This document shows, piece by piece, positions 1-9,568 of a stretch of DNA of 64,000 nt (its first letter is position 1; each line of letters opens with the position of its first letter). Location of the stretch: positions 3,658,001 through 3,722,000 of the forward strand of contig JACCLO010000005.1 in assembly GCA_029448655.1 (NCBI GenBank). The letters run 5' to 3'. Below the pieces are notes generated by a model. The model searched no databases, had not been told where the DNA came from, and worked only from the letters and a program-made list of their open reading frames with translations. The DNA comes from Wolfiporia cocos (Eukaryota; Basidiomycota; Agaricomycetes; Polyporales; Phaeolaceae). A program made the translations under genes and the position numbers.

Positions 1-89
1 CTTGCACGTGACTGCTTAGGCGCGCGCTTAGATAAGATAAGGGTTCAGGCTCTAGTCACTAGCTAGGCGAAAGAAATCGGCTTGTGACA
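1..89 (-). repeat. LTR end fragment related to element A
   Basis: The segment ends in GGCTTGTGACA and shares long stretches with the last ~90 bp (plus-strand sense) of the element A LTR at 5127-5214, including TTGCACGTGA, GCGCTTAGATAAGATAAGG and AATCGGCTTGTGACA. It has several substitutions and small indels, so it belongs to a diverged copy or sister family. The rest of the LTR, and whether an internal region exists, lie left of the window. The sequence after position 89 reads directly into the deaminase gene. Confidence 0.85.
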
Positions 90-2338
90 ATTTTCAAGAG
101 CGTCGCAAGCTCATTGATGAAGACAGAGCGCAGCGAGTGGATACGTTGAGGACACAATCACTCAGTTCAGTGGAGCAGCATGCAGAGGAGATTGTGCGTA
201 AAATCCGCACTGCCGAGGCTGCATCTGTGTGGAATGCAGATGGCACCGACACATTCGACTACAAGCCGGACAACACATCACCCAATCTGTTCCCTGGAAT
301 GGCGTTCCTCACAGGTATCGAATCTCGCATCAATTCCCCAAAATGAGGTTGCTGAAAAGATATCCTCGACGAAAGCTCGAGACATATCTGTCCATACTAA
401 GCTTTTTAGAATATTGAGCAAAGTCAATCATTCACATCTTCTGTGTCATAGCACTCACCCAATCATCCAACAGATGCCAAAAGGTGGGCTACTGCATGCA
501 CATCTGGGCGCGACGGTCGACGCGCGTAAATTGCTCGAGATTGCCCTGACGCAACCGACGGTACACATCGCTACATCCGCCACCTTAACGCCGCAGGGCC
601 TGCAGAACGCACTTCCCGAATTTCAAGCACTGCCCCCCACATATTTATCCTCACTCACATCCATAGCAGACAAGACGTACGTGAAGGGCGAGTACGTACC
701 GCTTCAGAAGGCTAGGGAGACATTTCCCTCGGAACTTGGCGGTATCGAGTGGTTCGACAATTGGATTGTCAATTCGTTACAGATCAATCCTGCCGAAGCG
801 TATGGCAGCCATAATACTACCACCAAGGTAAAGGAATATGACTCACGACCCACTCAACTAGTATAAATGATATAGTCATAGGTTTGGTCCAAATTCACGA
901 GTATCTCTGCGGTTTCAGAGGTGATATTTCTTTTCATATTAAAGGCGCGTGACTCAATGTTGGGTAGGTTTTGCTCGGGTTCATGCCTATCTGGAGAGAG
1001 TATGTTCGTGAATTCTTCAGATCGTCAATCGCGGATGGGATATCATATGTCGAGCCTCGAGTTTTCTTTTGGCATAAGTACGTAGCGGACAATGCGTTTT
1101 GACAAGAGAAACTGACCCAATCCGGCACAGATTCATGACCGGCGCAGATGGGCTTGCGAATGTTCCCCATCGGGAATGGTTGATTGTCTATGAAGAAGTA
1201 ATGAACGATATCGTCGAAGAGTTAAAGGGACAAAACGCACTTGTCGGGTCGAAGGTCGCGAGATTACTTCTGCGCTTCTACAGAAACTTATAACTCGCGA
1301 CCGCAGATCATTTATACCACCATGCGATTCGACACTATGAAGGAGTTAGAATGGCATTTTGAGAACTGCATTGCTCTCAAGCAAGAGTTCCCTCATTTGA
1401 TTGCGGGTGACTTCGTCTTCTACCTTATCACATGATAGTGCTAACTCGGCGCCCGGTAGGTTTTGACCTCGTCGGACACGAAGATACACTGAAGCCACTG
1501 CTGGAACATGTCCAGCCTCTTCTGAAATTCCAAGAAAGGCAGGCCGAGCTTGGTCTTGAGATTCCTCTCCTCTTGCATGCCGGGGAAACGCTCGGGGACG
1601 GTACCGATGCAGACATAAATCTGTATGACGCCATCTTGCTTGGAACTAAGCGGATTGGACATGGGTGAGCGTTGATTTGCCTGGTTCATACGTCCATGAA
1701 GAGATACGATCCGCGCTATAGCTACTCCCTAGTCAAACATCCGAAGCTCATGGAGATATGCAAGACGAAACAAATAGCGCTGGAAGTGTGTCCAATTTCG
1801 TGCGTATAAGTCCTGTTGCTGTGCTGTCAAGCTGATAGGTGAGATTAGAAATGAAGTTCTGGTATGTCCTAATCGTTCATAAGTTTGTCATCTGCACTCA
1901 CCATCACGCTACAGCGTTTGACAACGGCCATGCCGATGCACCCACTGCCAATCATGTTGAACCACGGCATCCCACTTGTACTGAGCTCAGACGACCCAGC
2001 AGCATGGGGCTGCACAGGACTGACATACGATTTCTACCAGGTTGGTCCCCATAAAATCGGTGGGTAACACTTGAACTACTACAATTCTGGGATATAGGTA
2101 TTAGTGTCTAGCGAGATTTCCGGGCTGATCACCATGGGCGAATTGGCCCGGAATAGTCTCAAGGTAAGCATCGCTAGTAACATAGCCATGTTGAGTGTCA
2201 CCAAGCGCAGTCCCCCAGTACTCCTGCTTGAGCCAACAAGAGAAGGAGCGCGCGCTCGAGCTGTATGAAAAGCAGTGGAGAGATTTTGTGAACTGGGTTG
2301 TGCAAGAATACACAGCGGACGGAGAATCCAAGGCTTGA
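90..2338 (+). CDS. Adenosine deaminase-like (ADGF/CECR1 type), 5' end cut by an LTR
   Basis: This is a multi-exon metal-dependent adenosine deaminase that would convert adenosine to inosine. The exons carry the first metal-binding motif MPKGGLLHAHLGATVDA (about 474-525), the FMTGADGL region (1134-1160), the HAGET motif with catalytic Glu (LLLHAGETLGDG, about 1570-1605), RIGHGYSLVKHP across an intron (about 1650-1745) and the metal-ligating SSDDPAAWG (about 1984-2010). The C-terminus, SQQEKERALELYEKQW onward, ends at TGA 2336-2338. The order and the R-x-D-L-x-x-E-D N-terminal region (QERRKLIDEDRAQR, from 95) fit the secreted ADGF subfamily rather than plain Add. The first coding residues begin within a few bases of the LTR end, so the start and any signal peptide are missing here. 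TTTTCAAG at 91-98 could alternatively be an intron acceptor, in which case the LTR would lie in an intron. Function is uncertain because of this interruption. Confidence 0.82.
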
Positions 2339-2665
2339 GAGCGGTAGTGCCTATGACTATGGTTTCGATTATTGCTGGCTGCGCAGGGTCCGCCTTGTTT
2401 CGAAAACGGCTGTTTGCGAGTTACCTTGAATGATGATACCCACTTCGCGATCGCATCTCAAGAGTAAGATGAGATAGCCGTGTTAGGCGGTGATGACGCA
2501 GATGTATCCATAAAGTTCGTAGCTAATCGAAGACTTTAGAAACAGCTAGTCGTTAAGGTACAATGAAGTCGATGCACTCGCTTATGCGCGTGCACTCAGC
2601 TCACGATGCCGCTAATGCGTGCCTAGCCGCGCTTGAGCTTTACTAGTAAATTACCTCGGAGATGT
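2339..2665. other. Intergenic, convergent gene ends
   Basis: Spacer between the stop of the deaminase gene (+) and the stop of the SDR gene (-). No reading frame with recognisable protein character, repeat or RNA gene was seen. It presumably holds the two 3' untranslated regions. Confidence 0.5.
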
Positions 2666-4090
2666 TTACAGTCCGATATCGGCCAGGATCCCCTCCGTTG
2701 TGTCCCACAGCTCCTTTGCGAGCTCGCGATCCTCCACCCTCCGGCTGGCTTTTCCTATTTTCCCTGGCGGCACAATGTATGCACCCCGATACTCATCCGC
2801 TTGTGCACGCACAATAGGCGCTGCAGCTGCGAATGCGGTGCTGTATGCGCCTTTGGATGGTGGGGTGAAAAATGTGTTGGCGATGAAGGTGTATATGGGA
2901 GAGAGGATTGGGCCAACCGAGTTCGCATAGGCATGCACACCCTCTAGCGGAGAACAAGTGAACGGATTGTCTCAGACAGATTTGCATGAAACGCACCAGT
3001 GTTCACGATGCCCGGATGAACACCTAAAACGACGATTGGCACACCCTCCGTATCGAACCTGCGCTGGAGTTCCTTCACATAAAGCATGCCCATAAATTTA
3101 GTGAGATCTGATCATGTCGGGGTTATAATGAGGAAACGATCAGTCTCCACGTTGGACGAACTCACTATAACGCAAATAGTCTTGGAACCGAGATTCCTTA
3201 TACTCTACATTCAAATCATCAATATTGCGGAAGCGGGCATCCATCGGTGCATGAGCGTGTCCTTCGGACGAGAGCTAAGCAGGGCATAAGTCCGCTTCGC
3301 ATGTTCCACAGCATTGTCGAGTCTTGACATACCATAACAACCCTGACATCATCAGTTGGGCTTTGCGCCGTACGCTTGAGCAAAGGGAGTAGAGTCCGTA
3401 TGAAGAGAAATGGCCCAATGTAGCTGGACGCCGAGACATTGATTGGCATCTTATCCCATCTGATAACTAGAACACGTACTTAACCATGACAATATCTTGG
3501 ATTCCTATGATTTCGCCAATACTCATTCGTCACGGACTCGCTGTAGCGTCTGGATAGATTGGGGACATACCATCATGCGACTTCTGGAATGGTACTAGCA
3601 GCCTAACGGTATTCTCATGAGTATAGTTCAATGTGCATGTAATGGAGCAATCATACAAAGCAGCACTGTTCACTGGCATGGTGTTTGAATCACGTATGCT
3701 TTGCACGAGACATGACATGAGTACACCTACCGACAACATCAAGCCTCTGTTCCTTCTCCATGAAGTCTTCCGCTGCCTTCTTTACCTCGCGCGGGTCGCT
3801 GTAGTCAAGTGGCAGCCAATGCACCTCGCCATTTCCAGGACTCAATCCAGCGGCCTTCAATCGTTCGATGGCGGCCTTGGCTCGTTGCTCATTGCGCGCC
3901 GCCATGTAAACCTTTGCTCCGCGACGCGCGAGATGATGTACAGCAGCACTGCCGACGCCCGCACTGCCCGAAGCATGTTAAAAAATACTCTTCGCCAGTA
4001 GATGGACTGCACCTGCTTTCCGCCGGTCACAATAATGACCTTGCCTGTCAGATCAGGCAGGTCGTCTGGAGTGAAGCTCTTGGGAAACAT
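2666..4090 (-). CDS. Short-chain dehydrogenase/reductase, paralog 1
   Basis: A multi-exon SDR (retinol-dehydrogenase/WW-oxidoreductase-like), an NAD(P)-dependent oxidoreductase with unknown substrate. It starts MFPKSFTPDDLPDLTGK at ATG 4090. The dinucleotide-binding motif TGGNAGVG is made by joining exon 1 (4090-4017) to exon 2 (from 3963) through a GC-AG intron. Exon 2 carries LARRGAKVYMAARNEQRA. The NNAG-like strand reads VVNSAA after another splice (about 3675). The catalytic pair is in RYNLTKF, formed across an intron at about 3170-3100 (Tyr and Lys four apart). Then come VHPGIVNTGA (about 3020) and the C-terminal exon GAYSTAFAAAAP to TAA 2666-2668. Its closest relative in the window is the SDR gene at 23664-25108, same strand. 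The 20-kb transposon nest now separates the two, which look like an old tandem duplication. Confidence 0.85.
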
Positions 4091-4291
4091 GAGCGTTGAG
4101 AGCGAAGTGCAAAGGCGGGTGCACACCTCATATGCGCTATTTTTGGTCCCACTAGCGAATGTTGCCAAGCGATTTAGGCTCGTGATGTCACAAATTTCAA
4201 ATCTAGCTTGCAAGCGCTTGCAAGCGATCGCAATGATCAGGTCTTGTGATACGATTTCGATCATTGCAATGGGAACGATTTGGTTGCAATG

Positions 4292-4352
4292 CCATCACAA
4301 TGCCCATCACAATCCCATCACAATCCCATCACAATCCCATCACAATCCCATC
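4292..4352. repeat. Minisatellite, 11-bp unit ACAATCCCATC
   Basis: Four near-perfect copies of an 11-bp unit follow one or two degenerate copies (CACAATGCCCAT). On both sides (about 4200-4440) lies low-complexity sequence built from related words such as TTGCAAGCG, ATCGCAATCGCATTGCA and GCCGCATTGCA. The array lies about 200 bp upstream of the ATG of SDR paralog 1, in its promoter region. No coding potential is evident. Confidence 0.85.
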
Positions 4353-4842
4353 GCAGGGCATCGCAATCGCATTGCAGCCGCATTGCAAGGGATTGTAATG
4401 TTTACGTAATGCTCGTATGCGCTATTGTAATCGCTGACGCTGCGCCAGTCACATTGTGACTAATCGCATTCAGATTGCCATCCAATCGCAACGCCCCTTG
4501 GATTGCAACCGTTTTAGGAAATTTCTGACATTGTCTTGCGAACAACGCCTTCCGGAACACTAGGATCTGCCCGAGTGTCGTGGGATGGATGACCGCGCCT
4601 AATTCAACGAAGAGACTAAGGACGGACGGACGCCCATGAACTTATTACTAAGGGCCTGTACGGGAACGCAACCTGAAAACGCTGGCCAGCGATAGCGATT
4701 GCGCTCAGAAATATCGGTCGTGGGAATATCTTTGCGACGCGCGAGCGCCCGAGCGCTTGTCACGCCTTGCTCACGCTTGCTCGGCGCCTACGTCACGTCA
4801 ATCGCTACCGGCTGCTCAATGCCCGACACAACCCTCTCTGAA

Positions 4843-5214
4843 TGACACAAGCGTATTCTCAAGCAACTACTCAGGGGAATATTACTCGCGTGAAAGCGTA
4901 TTCCTAGTCTGAGGCTACTCAAGGCAACAAAGGCCAAGACGAGTCTGGGGTGCTCCCTGCTCGTCTGGCTGGTATATATGCTCGTAGGCTGTTTGTACAT
5001 TGTTTGGCTACTATACAGTATTACGTAAGCTGATAGACCGTTTAGAGTATGGTAAACCCTATCGTAGGTGTAGAGCCACATCAAGAGTGTCCGAGGTCTG
5101 TGTAGGCACGTGTGGGGTGTTCGGGGTCCTTGCACGTGATGCATAGGCGGGCGCTTAGATAAGATAAGGGTTGTCTCTAGTCGCAAGCTAGCTGAAGAAA
5201 ATCGGCTTGTGACA
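4843..5214 (-). repeat. 3' LTR of element A
   Basis: 372 bp, beginning TGACACAAGC and ending GCTTGTGACA on the plus strand (imperfect inverted ends). It matches 22652-23023 throughout by eye. It contains the self-primer word AAGACGAGTCT at 4935-4945 and the U3 word GGGCGCTTAG at 5149-5158. The last 38 bp also encode the end of the pol ORF. Confidence 0.97.
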
Positions 5215-8200
5215 GTACCCCCTCTTCTAGCTGCGTGTCCCCACGCCCAGCAATCACTTTGTACATAGTTTGGTCAACATGGCACGGGTGGTCTACGGTT
5301 TTGGTGCAGATGTGTGGGTGCGCCAGTTGGAGTGTGTTTAAGACCGGGTAGATCCAGTATCCTATTGATTCAGGTATAGTGGATTCTATCGGTGTTCCAA
5401 CGCGTATTCCGTATTGCATGACCCGTGTTCGTGGATCGCAGAACCAGAAGTTACGAGCGACGAGCTTCTTTTCGTAGACGTAGAATGGTATACTGCCTTT
5501 GACAAGAGGCGTAGGGTCTATGTCGTCGTATATTATGAACTCCTTCGGGTTCTGCCTGAGTCCCATTTCCTGAGCTTTTCGTTCGAAGTCCTCCCACTCT
5601 GGGTCCCATTTGGTGTCAGAGTGGTCCCAGCCAGTGTTTCTGTTTTTCCACTGGTTGCCTGGGGCGGATGGCCTAGCTTCGAAGAACTTTGTGACTAGCT
5701 CCTGGTAATGGTTCAATCCACGCTTTCGTTCCCATGTTTTAGTCCCATCAGACCATTCGACTTCTAGCTCGATTCGCCCTCGGTCTTCCCTGGATTCGAG
5801 GATCCTGAGAGGCCTGCGAACGTCATTGCTTTCCGTCACTTTACTATGGTCCTGGTTGGGGAAGGCGGGCGGTGTGTATGGTAGGAGTAAGACCTCGTTA
5901 AATACTGGGTATATCCCGCGCATGTCTGCGGGGAGGTCTAGTTCGTACGCTCCGTGCCCGACCTTCTTCGTGACCTTGTACGGTCCAAATCGCTTGGAGT
6001 CAAGCTTCTTGGTTGGGTGGCCCATGTTTATGTTGCGGCCGTCGACCCAAACCAAGTCGCCTTCAGAGTATGATAGTGGCGCTGCCCGTTTCCTATCGTA
6101 GTACTCTTTCATGCGTAGCTTAGCTTTCTCCAGGTTTTGTGAAGCGAGTTTGGATATGGTGTGCATGTGTTCGACCCAATCCCGTGCTACCCCCTCTTCT
6201 TGTTCCGGCGCCTCTACACCTGTGAAGGGGTGGTATCCGTGCGTAAGGTAAAAGGGACTATATCCCGTGCTACTGTGTACGTGTGTTTTGTACGCAAAGC
6301 TTGCTAGCGGGAGTAAGTCCGGCCAGTTCGTATGAGTATCGTTAATAAATAACCTAAGGTAGACCTCGAGTTCCTGGTTCATACGTTCCGTTTGCCCGTC
6401 TGTCTGTGGGTGGAACGCGGTACTCGGGTTTCCCTGTATGCCTAATCTTCGATATACGTCCTTTATAAACTCTGATACAAATTGTGGTCCTCTGTCGCTA
6501 AATATTTTCTTTGGTAGTCCGTGTTGTGCATACACTTTATCTACGAATATGTTGGCCCATCCTTCGGCCGATAGTTTAGTCGTTGTTGGTACAGCTATAT
6601 AGTCCTTGGATTTCATATCTACAACTACAATGATGGCGTCGCGACCCTTAGAAGTGGGGAGTCCCGTGATCATGTCGACGGAAATGTTCTCCCAGTTGTG
6701 TGCTGGAGTCGGGTTCGGGTTGAGTGGAGCCGCGCGTTTGGATCGGTCCGGCTTAGCGGCCTGGCACTTTATACAAGCCTTGACGTACTGGCGGATGTCT
6801 GAGCGCATCTTTGGCCACCAGTAGTGTCGGTGTATGGCAGTGTATGTGTTTTCGGTGCCAGGGTGTCCCGCTGAGACGGTGTCGTGGAACGAAGAAATGA
6901 TTTTTCCGATTAATTCTTCGTCCCGAGGGATAATTAACCTCCCCCTCCTGTATCGCAGACCGTCCTCGGTCGTTTCCCCTACTTCTACTCCTTCCTTTCC
7001 ATCGTAGAGAGCGGCTTCCGCTTTGACCCTCTCTTTTACTTCGTCGTGGGTGATACCCTTGACTATAGTATAGAATGAGGATCGCAGCCTTTCTGCGCTG
7101 TCTTGGACGAAGAGGTGTGGCTTCAGGACGACTTGCCCTTCGAGGTGATCCTTGTCGTTTCCGTGATCACTTCTTCGGGAAAGCCCATCGGCCCTTCCAT
7201 TGGTCTTCCCGGGGATGTGCACGAGTTGTAGGTCATACTCGGCGAGTTCCGTCATCCACCGGGCTTGTCGCGGATTAATTTTCTGTGGGGTCTTAAAATA
7301 TTCTAGGTTCTTATGGTCCGTAAGTACTTCTACAGGGTGTTTGCCACCCATTACGAAATGCCGCCATTCATCTAGTGCGCGCATGATGGCGAGGAGTTCT
7401 CTGTCGTAGATTTCGTAGTTCCGTTCTGCCGGTAGCATCGTCTTACTCTGGTAGGCGATGGGTTTCCAGACACCGTCCTGTTTCTGCATGAGGCAGGCTC
7501 CAGTTGCAAAGTCTGAAGAGTCTGCCTCGATGCGGAAAGGGTCGTCGTCGTTTGGTATCCCTAACACGGGTGCTTCGATAAATATTTTCTTTAACTTATC
7601 GAAACACTCTTGTTCCGCCGTACCCCACTGCCAAGGCGTGTCCTTGGTTAGGTTTATCAGTGGGCGTGCTACCGTGGAGAACTTGGGAATGAATCTCCGG
7701 TAGAAGTTTGCAAACCCTATGAAGGATTGCACTTCTTTCTTATTCCGAGGTGCGGGCCATTCAGCCACTGCCGCCACCTTCGCGGGATCCATACGGATTT
7801 CCCCGTGAGAGATTATATGTCCCAAGTATTCTACTTCCGACTTCATGAACTCGCATTTCTCCGGTTTACAGGTTAGTTTGTTTTGACGGAGAACGAGCAG
7901 AACCTTGCGCAGGATCTCTTTATGTTCTGCCTCGGTCTCCGTGAAAACAAGTATGTCGTCTAGATATACAATGACCTTTCCAGTCATTATCAAGTCTCGG
8001 AAGATGTCGTTCATCAAGGTCTGGAACGTGCCCGGTGCATTGCACATTCCAAAGAACATCACTAAGGGTTCGTATAGTCCCCTATTAGTGATGAAGGCGG
8101 CTTTTTCCTCGTCGCCTTCCTTGATTCTGACGTTCGTGTATCCCCAACGAATGTCCAATTTAGAAAAGTACTTAGCTCGCTTTAACTTGTTGAGCAGCTC

Positions 8201-9568
8201 CGTGATCAGAGGGAGCGGGTACCGATTCTTCTTGGTCATCTGGTTCAGCTTCCGATAGTCCTGAATGGGTCTCAGTTTCCCATCCTTCTTCTTGACGAAG
8301 AAGAATGGTGCCCCCCATGGTGACTTGGATGGTCGTATGCGTCCGGTCCGTAGCTGTTCTTCTAAGAAGTCGTCTAACGCCTCTTGTTCTCGAGGTGATA
8401 GGGCATAGATCTTGCCGGCGTAGGGTTCGGAGTTCGGTAGGAGTTCTATGGCGTGATCCCACGGTCGTCTTTCGGGGAGTTGGTCGAATTCCGTTTCCTT
8501 AAACACGTCTTCGAATTCGTGTAAGTACTCGGGGACCACCTCCTCGAAAGTCTTGGCTTCCGTGGTTTTGCCGGTGGCGATGGCGATCTCGGTTGCCTTC
8601 GTCGCGCGGACTCGCTCAGCGATGTCGGCTCGGCATTCTTCCCTATTCCGTAACCATGCGTCAGCAAAGATGTAATATATATGGTCACCGTCCTCGATCT
8701 GCTCGTGTTCGCAGTCGCAGGTGAAGGTGATTCGGCGTTTCTTCCAGTCGATGGTGGGATTATGGTCTTCCAACCAGTCGAAGCCGAGGAATATGTCTGC
8801 CGAGCTCAGCTCGGTGACGTGGAACTTGCGCGTTTCCAGATGCGTGTCGATCTGCATCTGGAGTTCGACATAGTGCGTCATTTTGCCCGCAGCGTTGGTA
8901 CTACCATCAGCGTTGTACAGTTTGACGGGTCGGTCTAGTGGGAGTTGCTCGAGTTTGTGTTCCTCCACGTAGGCACGACTGATGACCGATCCCGTTGAAC
9001 CGGAGTCTATCAGTGCCTTTGTGAAGAGGGCGCGTCCGTCAGGGCGGTGGAGGGTGATCGGTACTTCGATCTGCCGTCCCCGTTTTCCCGTCTGGATTAC
9101 CACTACATTCCCTCTGAGTTTCTCACCAGTAGAGCCGAACCCCTGTGTTCCGCGTCTGGTTTCCCTAATGCTTTTTACTATGCGCGTGTCTGGTGTCATA
9201 TTGCATTCGAGTATGAACTGGGCGATTCTGTCCCCGTACTCGACCTGATAATCTGTTCCAGTTTGATTATTCAGTATGACTTTTAGCCGACCGGTGTAGT
9301 CTTCGTCTACTACACCGGCCTCCACGTCGACTCCCTTCAAGGCGAGTCCGGATCGTGGAGCTATGCGGCCGTATACACCGGGTGGCATTCGGATCATTAT
9401 GCCTGTATCCACGGTGATACGTTTCCCGTTTGGTATAACGACTTCCTCCGCAGAGTGAAGATCGTAACCCGCGGCTCCTTCGCTTTTGCGCTCAGGGGGA
9501 ATTGCCCGCGGGTGGTCTAGGTATATGTCGAGCGTGACAGCCTTCTTCTTGGCTCGTCGACGCCGCAC
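5177..9568 (-). CDS. pol: Pol polyprotein of element A: dUTPase-PR-RT-RH-IN-chromodomain-like
   Basis: The 1463-codon open frame starts after a TAA at about 9603-9605 and has no early ATG; its first ATG lies inside the dUTPase. It overlaps gag in the -1 frame, so expression as a Gag-Pol fusion is likely. Domains in order: trimeric dUTPase (about 11-150), aspartic protease with DSGSTG (188-193), reverse transcriptase with YLDDILVF (about 536), RNase H (EADSSDFATG, about 679), integrase with an HHCC zinc motif (FHDTVSAGH to CIKCQ, about 892-940) and a D,D-35-E core (VDMITGLP, FSDRGPQF, HPQTDGQTERMNQELE), then a weak chromodomain (RILESRE to WSDGTKTWE, about 1252-1290). A 170-residue C-terminal extension is not recognised. 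The stop lies inside the 3' LTR. No internal stop or frameshift was seen. Confidence 0.95.
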   Translation of the reverse strand: MRRRRAKKKAVTLDIYLDHPRAIPPERKSEGAAGYDLHSAEEVVIPNGKRITVDTGIMIRMPPGVYGRIAPRSGLALKGVDVEAGVVDEDYTGRLKVILNNQTGTDYQVEYGDRIAQFILECNMTPDTRIVKSIRETRRGTQGFGSTGEKLRGNVVVIQTGKRGRQIEVPITLHRPDGRALFTKALIDSGSTGSVISRAYVEEHKLEQLPLDRPVKLYNADGSTNAAGKMTHYVELQMQIDTHLETRKFHVTELSSADIFLGFDWLEDHNPTIDWKKRRITFTCDCEHEQIEDGDHIYYIFADAWLRNREECRADIAERVRATKATEIAIATGKTTEAKTFEEVVPEYLHEFEDVFKETEFDQLPERRPWDHAIELLPNSEPYAGKIYALSPREQEALDDFLEEQLRTGRIRPSKSPWGAPFFFVKKKDGKLRPIQDYRKLNQMTKKNRYPLPLITELLNKLKRAKYFSKLDIRWGYTNVRIKEGDEEKAAFITNRGLYEPLVMFFGMCNAPGTFQTLMNDIFRDLIMTGKVIVYLDDILVFTETEAEHKEILRKVLLVLRQNKLTCKPEKCEFMKSEVEYLGHIISHGEIRMDPAKVAAVAEWPAPRNKKEVQSFIGFANFYRRFIPKFSTVARPLINLTKDTPWQWGTAEQECFDKLKKIFIEAPVLGIPNDDDPFRIEADSSDFATGACLMQKQDGVWKPIAYQSKTMLPAERNYEIYDRELLAIMRALDEWRHFVMGGKHPVEVLTDHKNLEYFKTPQKINPRQARWMTELAEYDLQLVHIPGKTNGRADGLSRRSDHGNDKDHLEGQVVLKPHLFVQDSAERLRSSFYTIVKGITHDEVKERVKAEAALYDGKEGVEVGETTEDGLRYRRGRLIIPRDEELIGKIISSFHDTVSAGHPGTENTYTAIHRHYWWPKMRSDIRQYVKACIKCQAAKPDRSKRAAPLNPNPTPAHNWENISVDMITGLPTSKGRDAIIVVVDMKSKDYIAVPTTTKLSAEGWANIFVDKVYAQHGLPKKIFSDRGPQFVSEFIKDVYRRLGIQGNPSTAFHPQTDGQTERMNQELEVYLRLFINDTHTNWPDLLPLASFAYKTHVHSSTGYSPFYLTHGYHPFTGVEAPEQEEGVARDWVEHMHTISKLASQNLEKAKLRMKEYYDRKRAAPLSYSEGDLVWVDGRNINMGHPTKKLDSKRFGPYKVTKKVGHGAYELDLPADMRGIYPVFNEVLLLPYTPPAFPNQDHSKVTESNDVRRPLRILESREDRGRIELEVEWSDGTKTWERKRGLNHYQELVTKFFEARPSAPGNQWKNRNTGWDHSDTKWDPEWEDFERKAQEMGLRQNPKEFIIYDDIDPTPLVKGSIPFYVYEKKLVARNFWFCDPRTRVMQYGIRVGTPIESTIPESIGYWIYPVLNTLQLAHPHICTKTVDHPCHVDQTMYKVIAGRGDTQLEEGVLSQADFLQLACD
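5216..5228 (-). promoter_or_regulatory. Polypurine tract of element A
   Basis: On the sense (minus) strand AGAAGAGGGGGTA lies immediately before the 3' LTR, where plus-strand DNA synthesis is primed. It lies within the pol reading frame. Element B has almost the same tract in the same place. Confidence 0.85.
9119..9538 (-). other. dUTPase domain at the N-terminus of element A Pol
   Basis: All five motifs of trimeric dUTPases are present in order: I GAAGYDLHSAE, II GRIAPRSGLA, III GVVDEDYTGR (with the catalytic Asp), IV YGDRIAQFIL and V RGTQGFGSTG. Such enzymes hydrolyse dUTP to dUMP and limit uracil incorporation during reverse transcription. The placement between gag and protease matches the order of the transframe nucleocapsid-dUTPase of betaretroviruses. 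Confidence 0.95.

Noticed and set aside
4788..5186. 132-codon frame in the LTR of element A, repeated at 22546-23046
   Set aside because: It recurs only because the LTRs are identical; it overlaps promoter, R and U5 and has no protein features.
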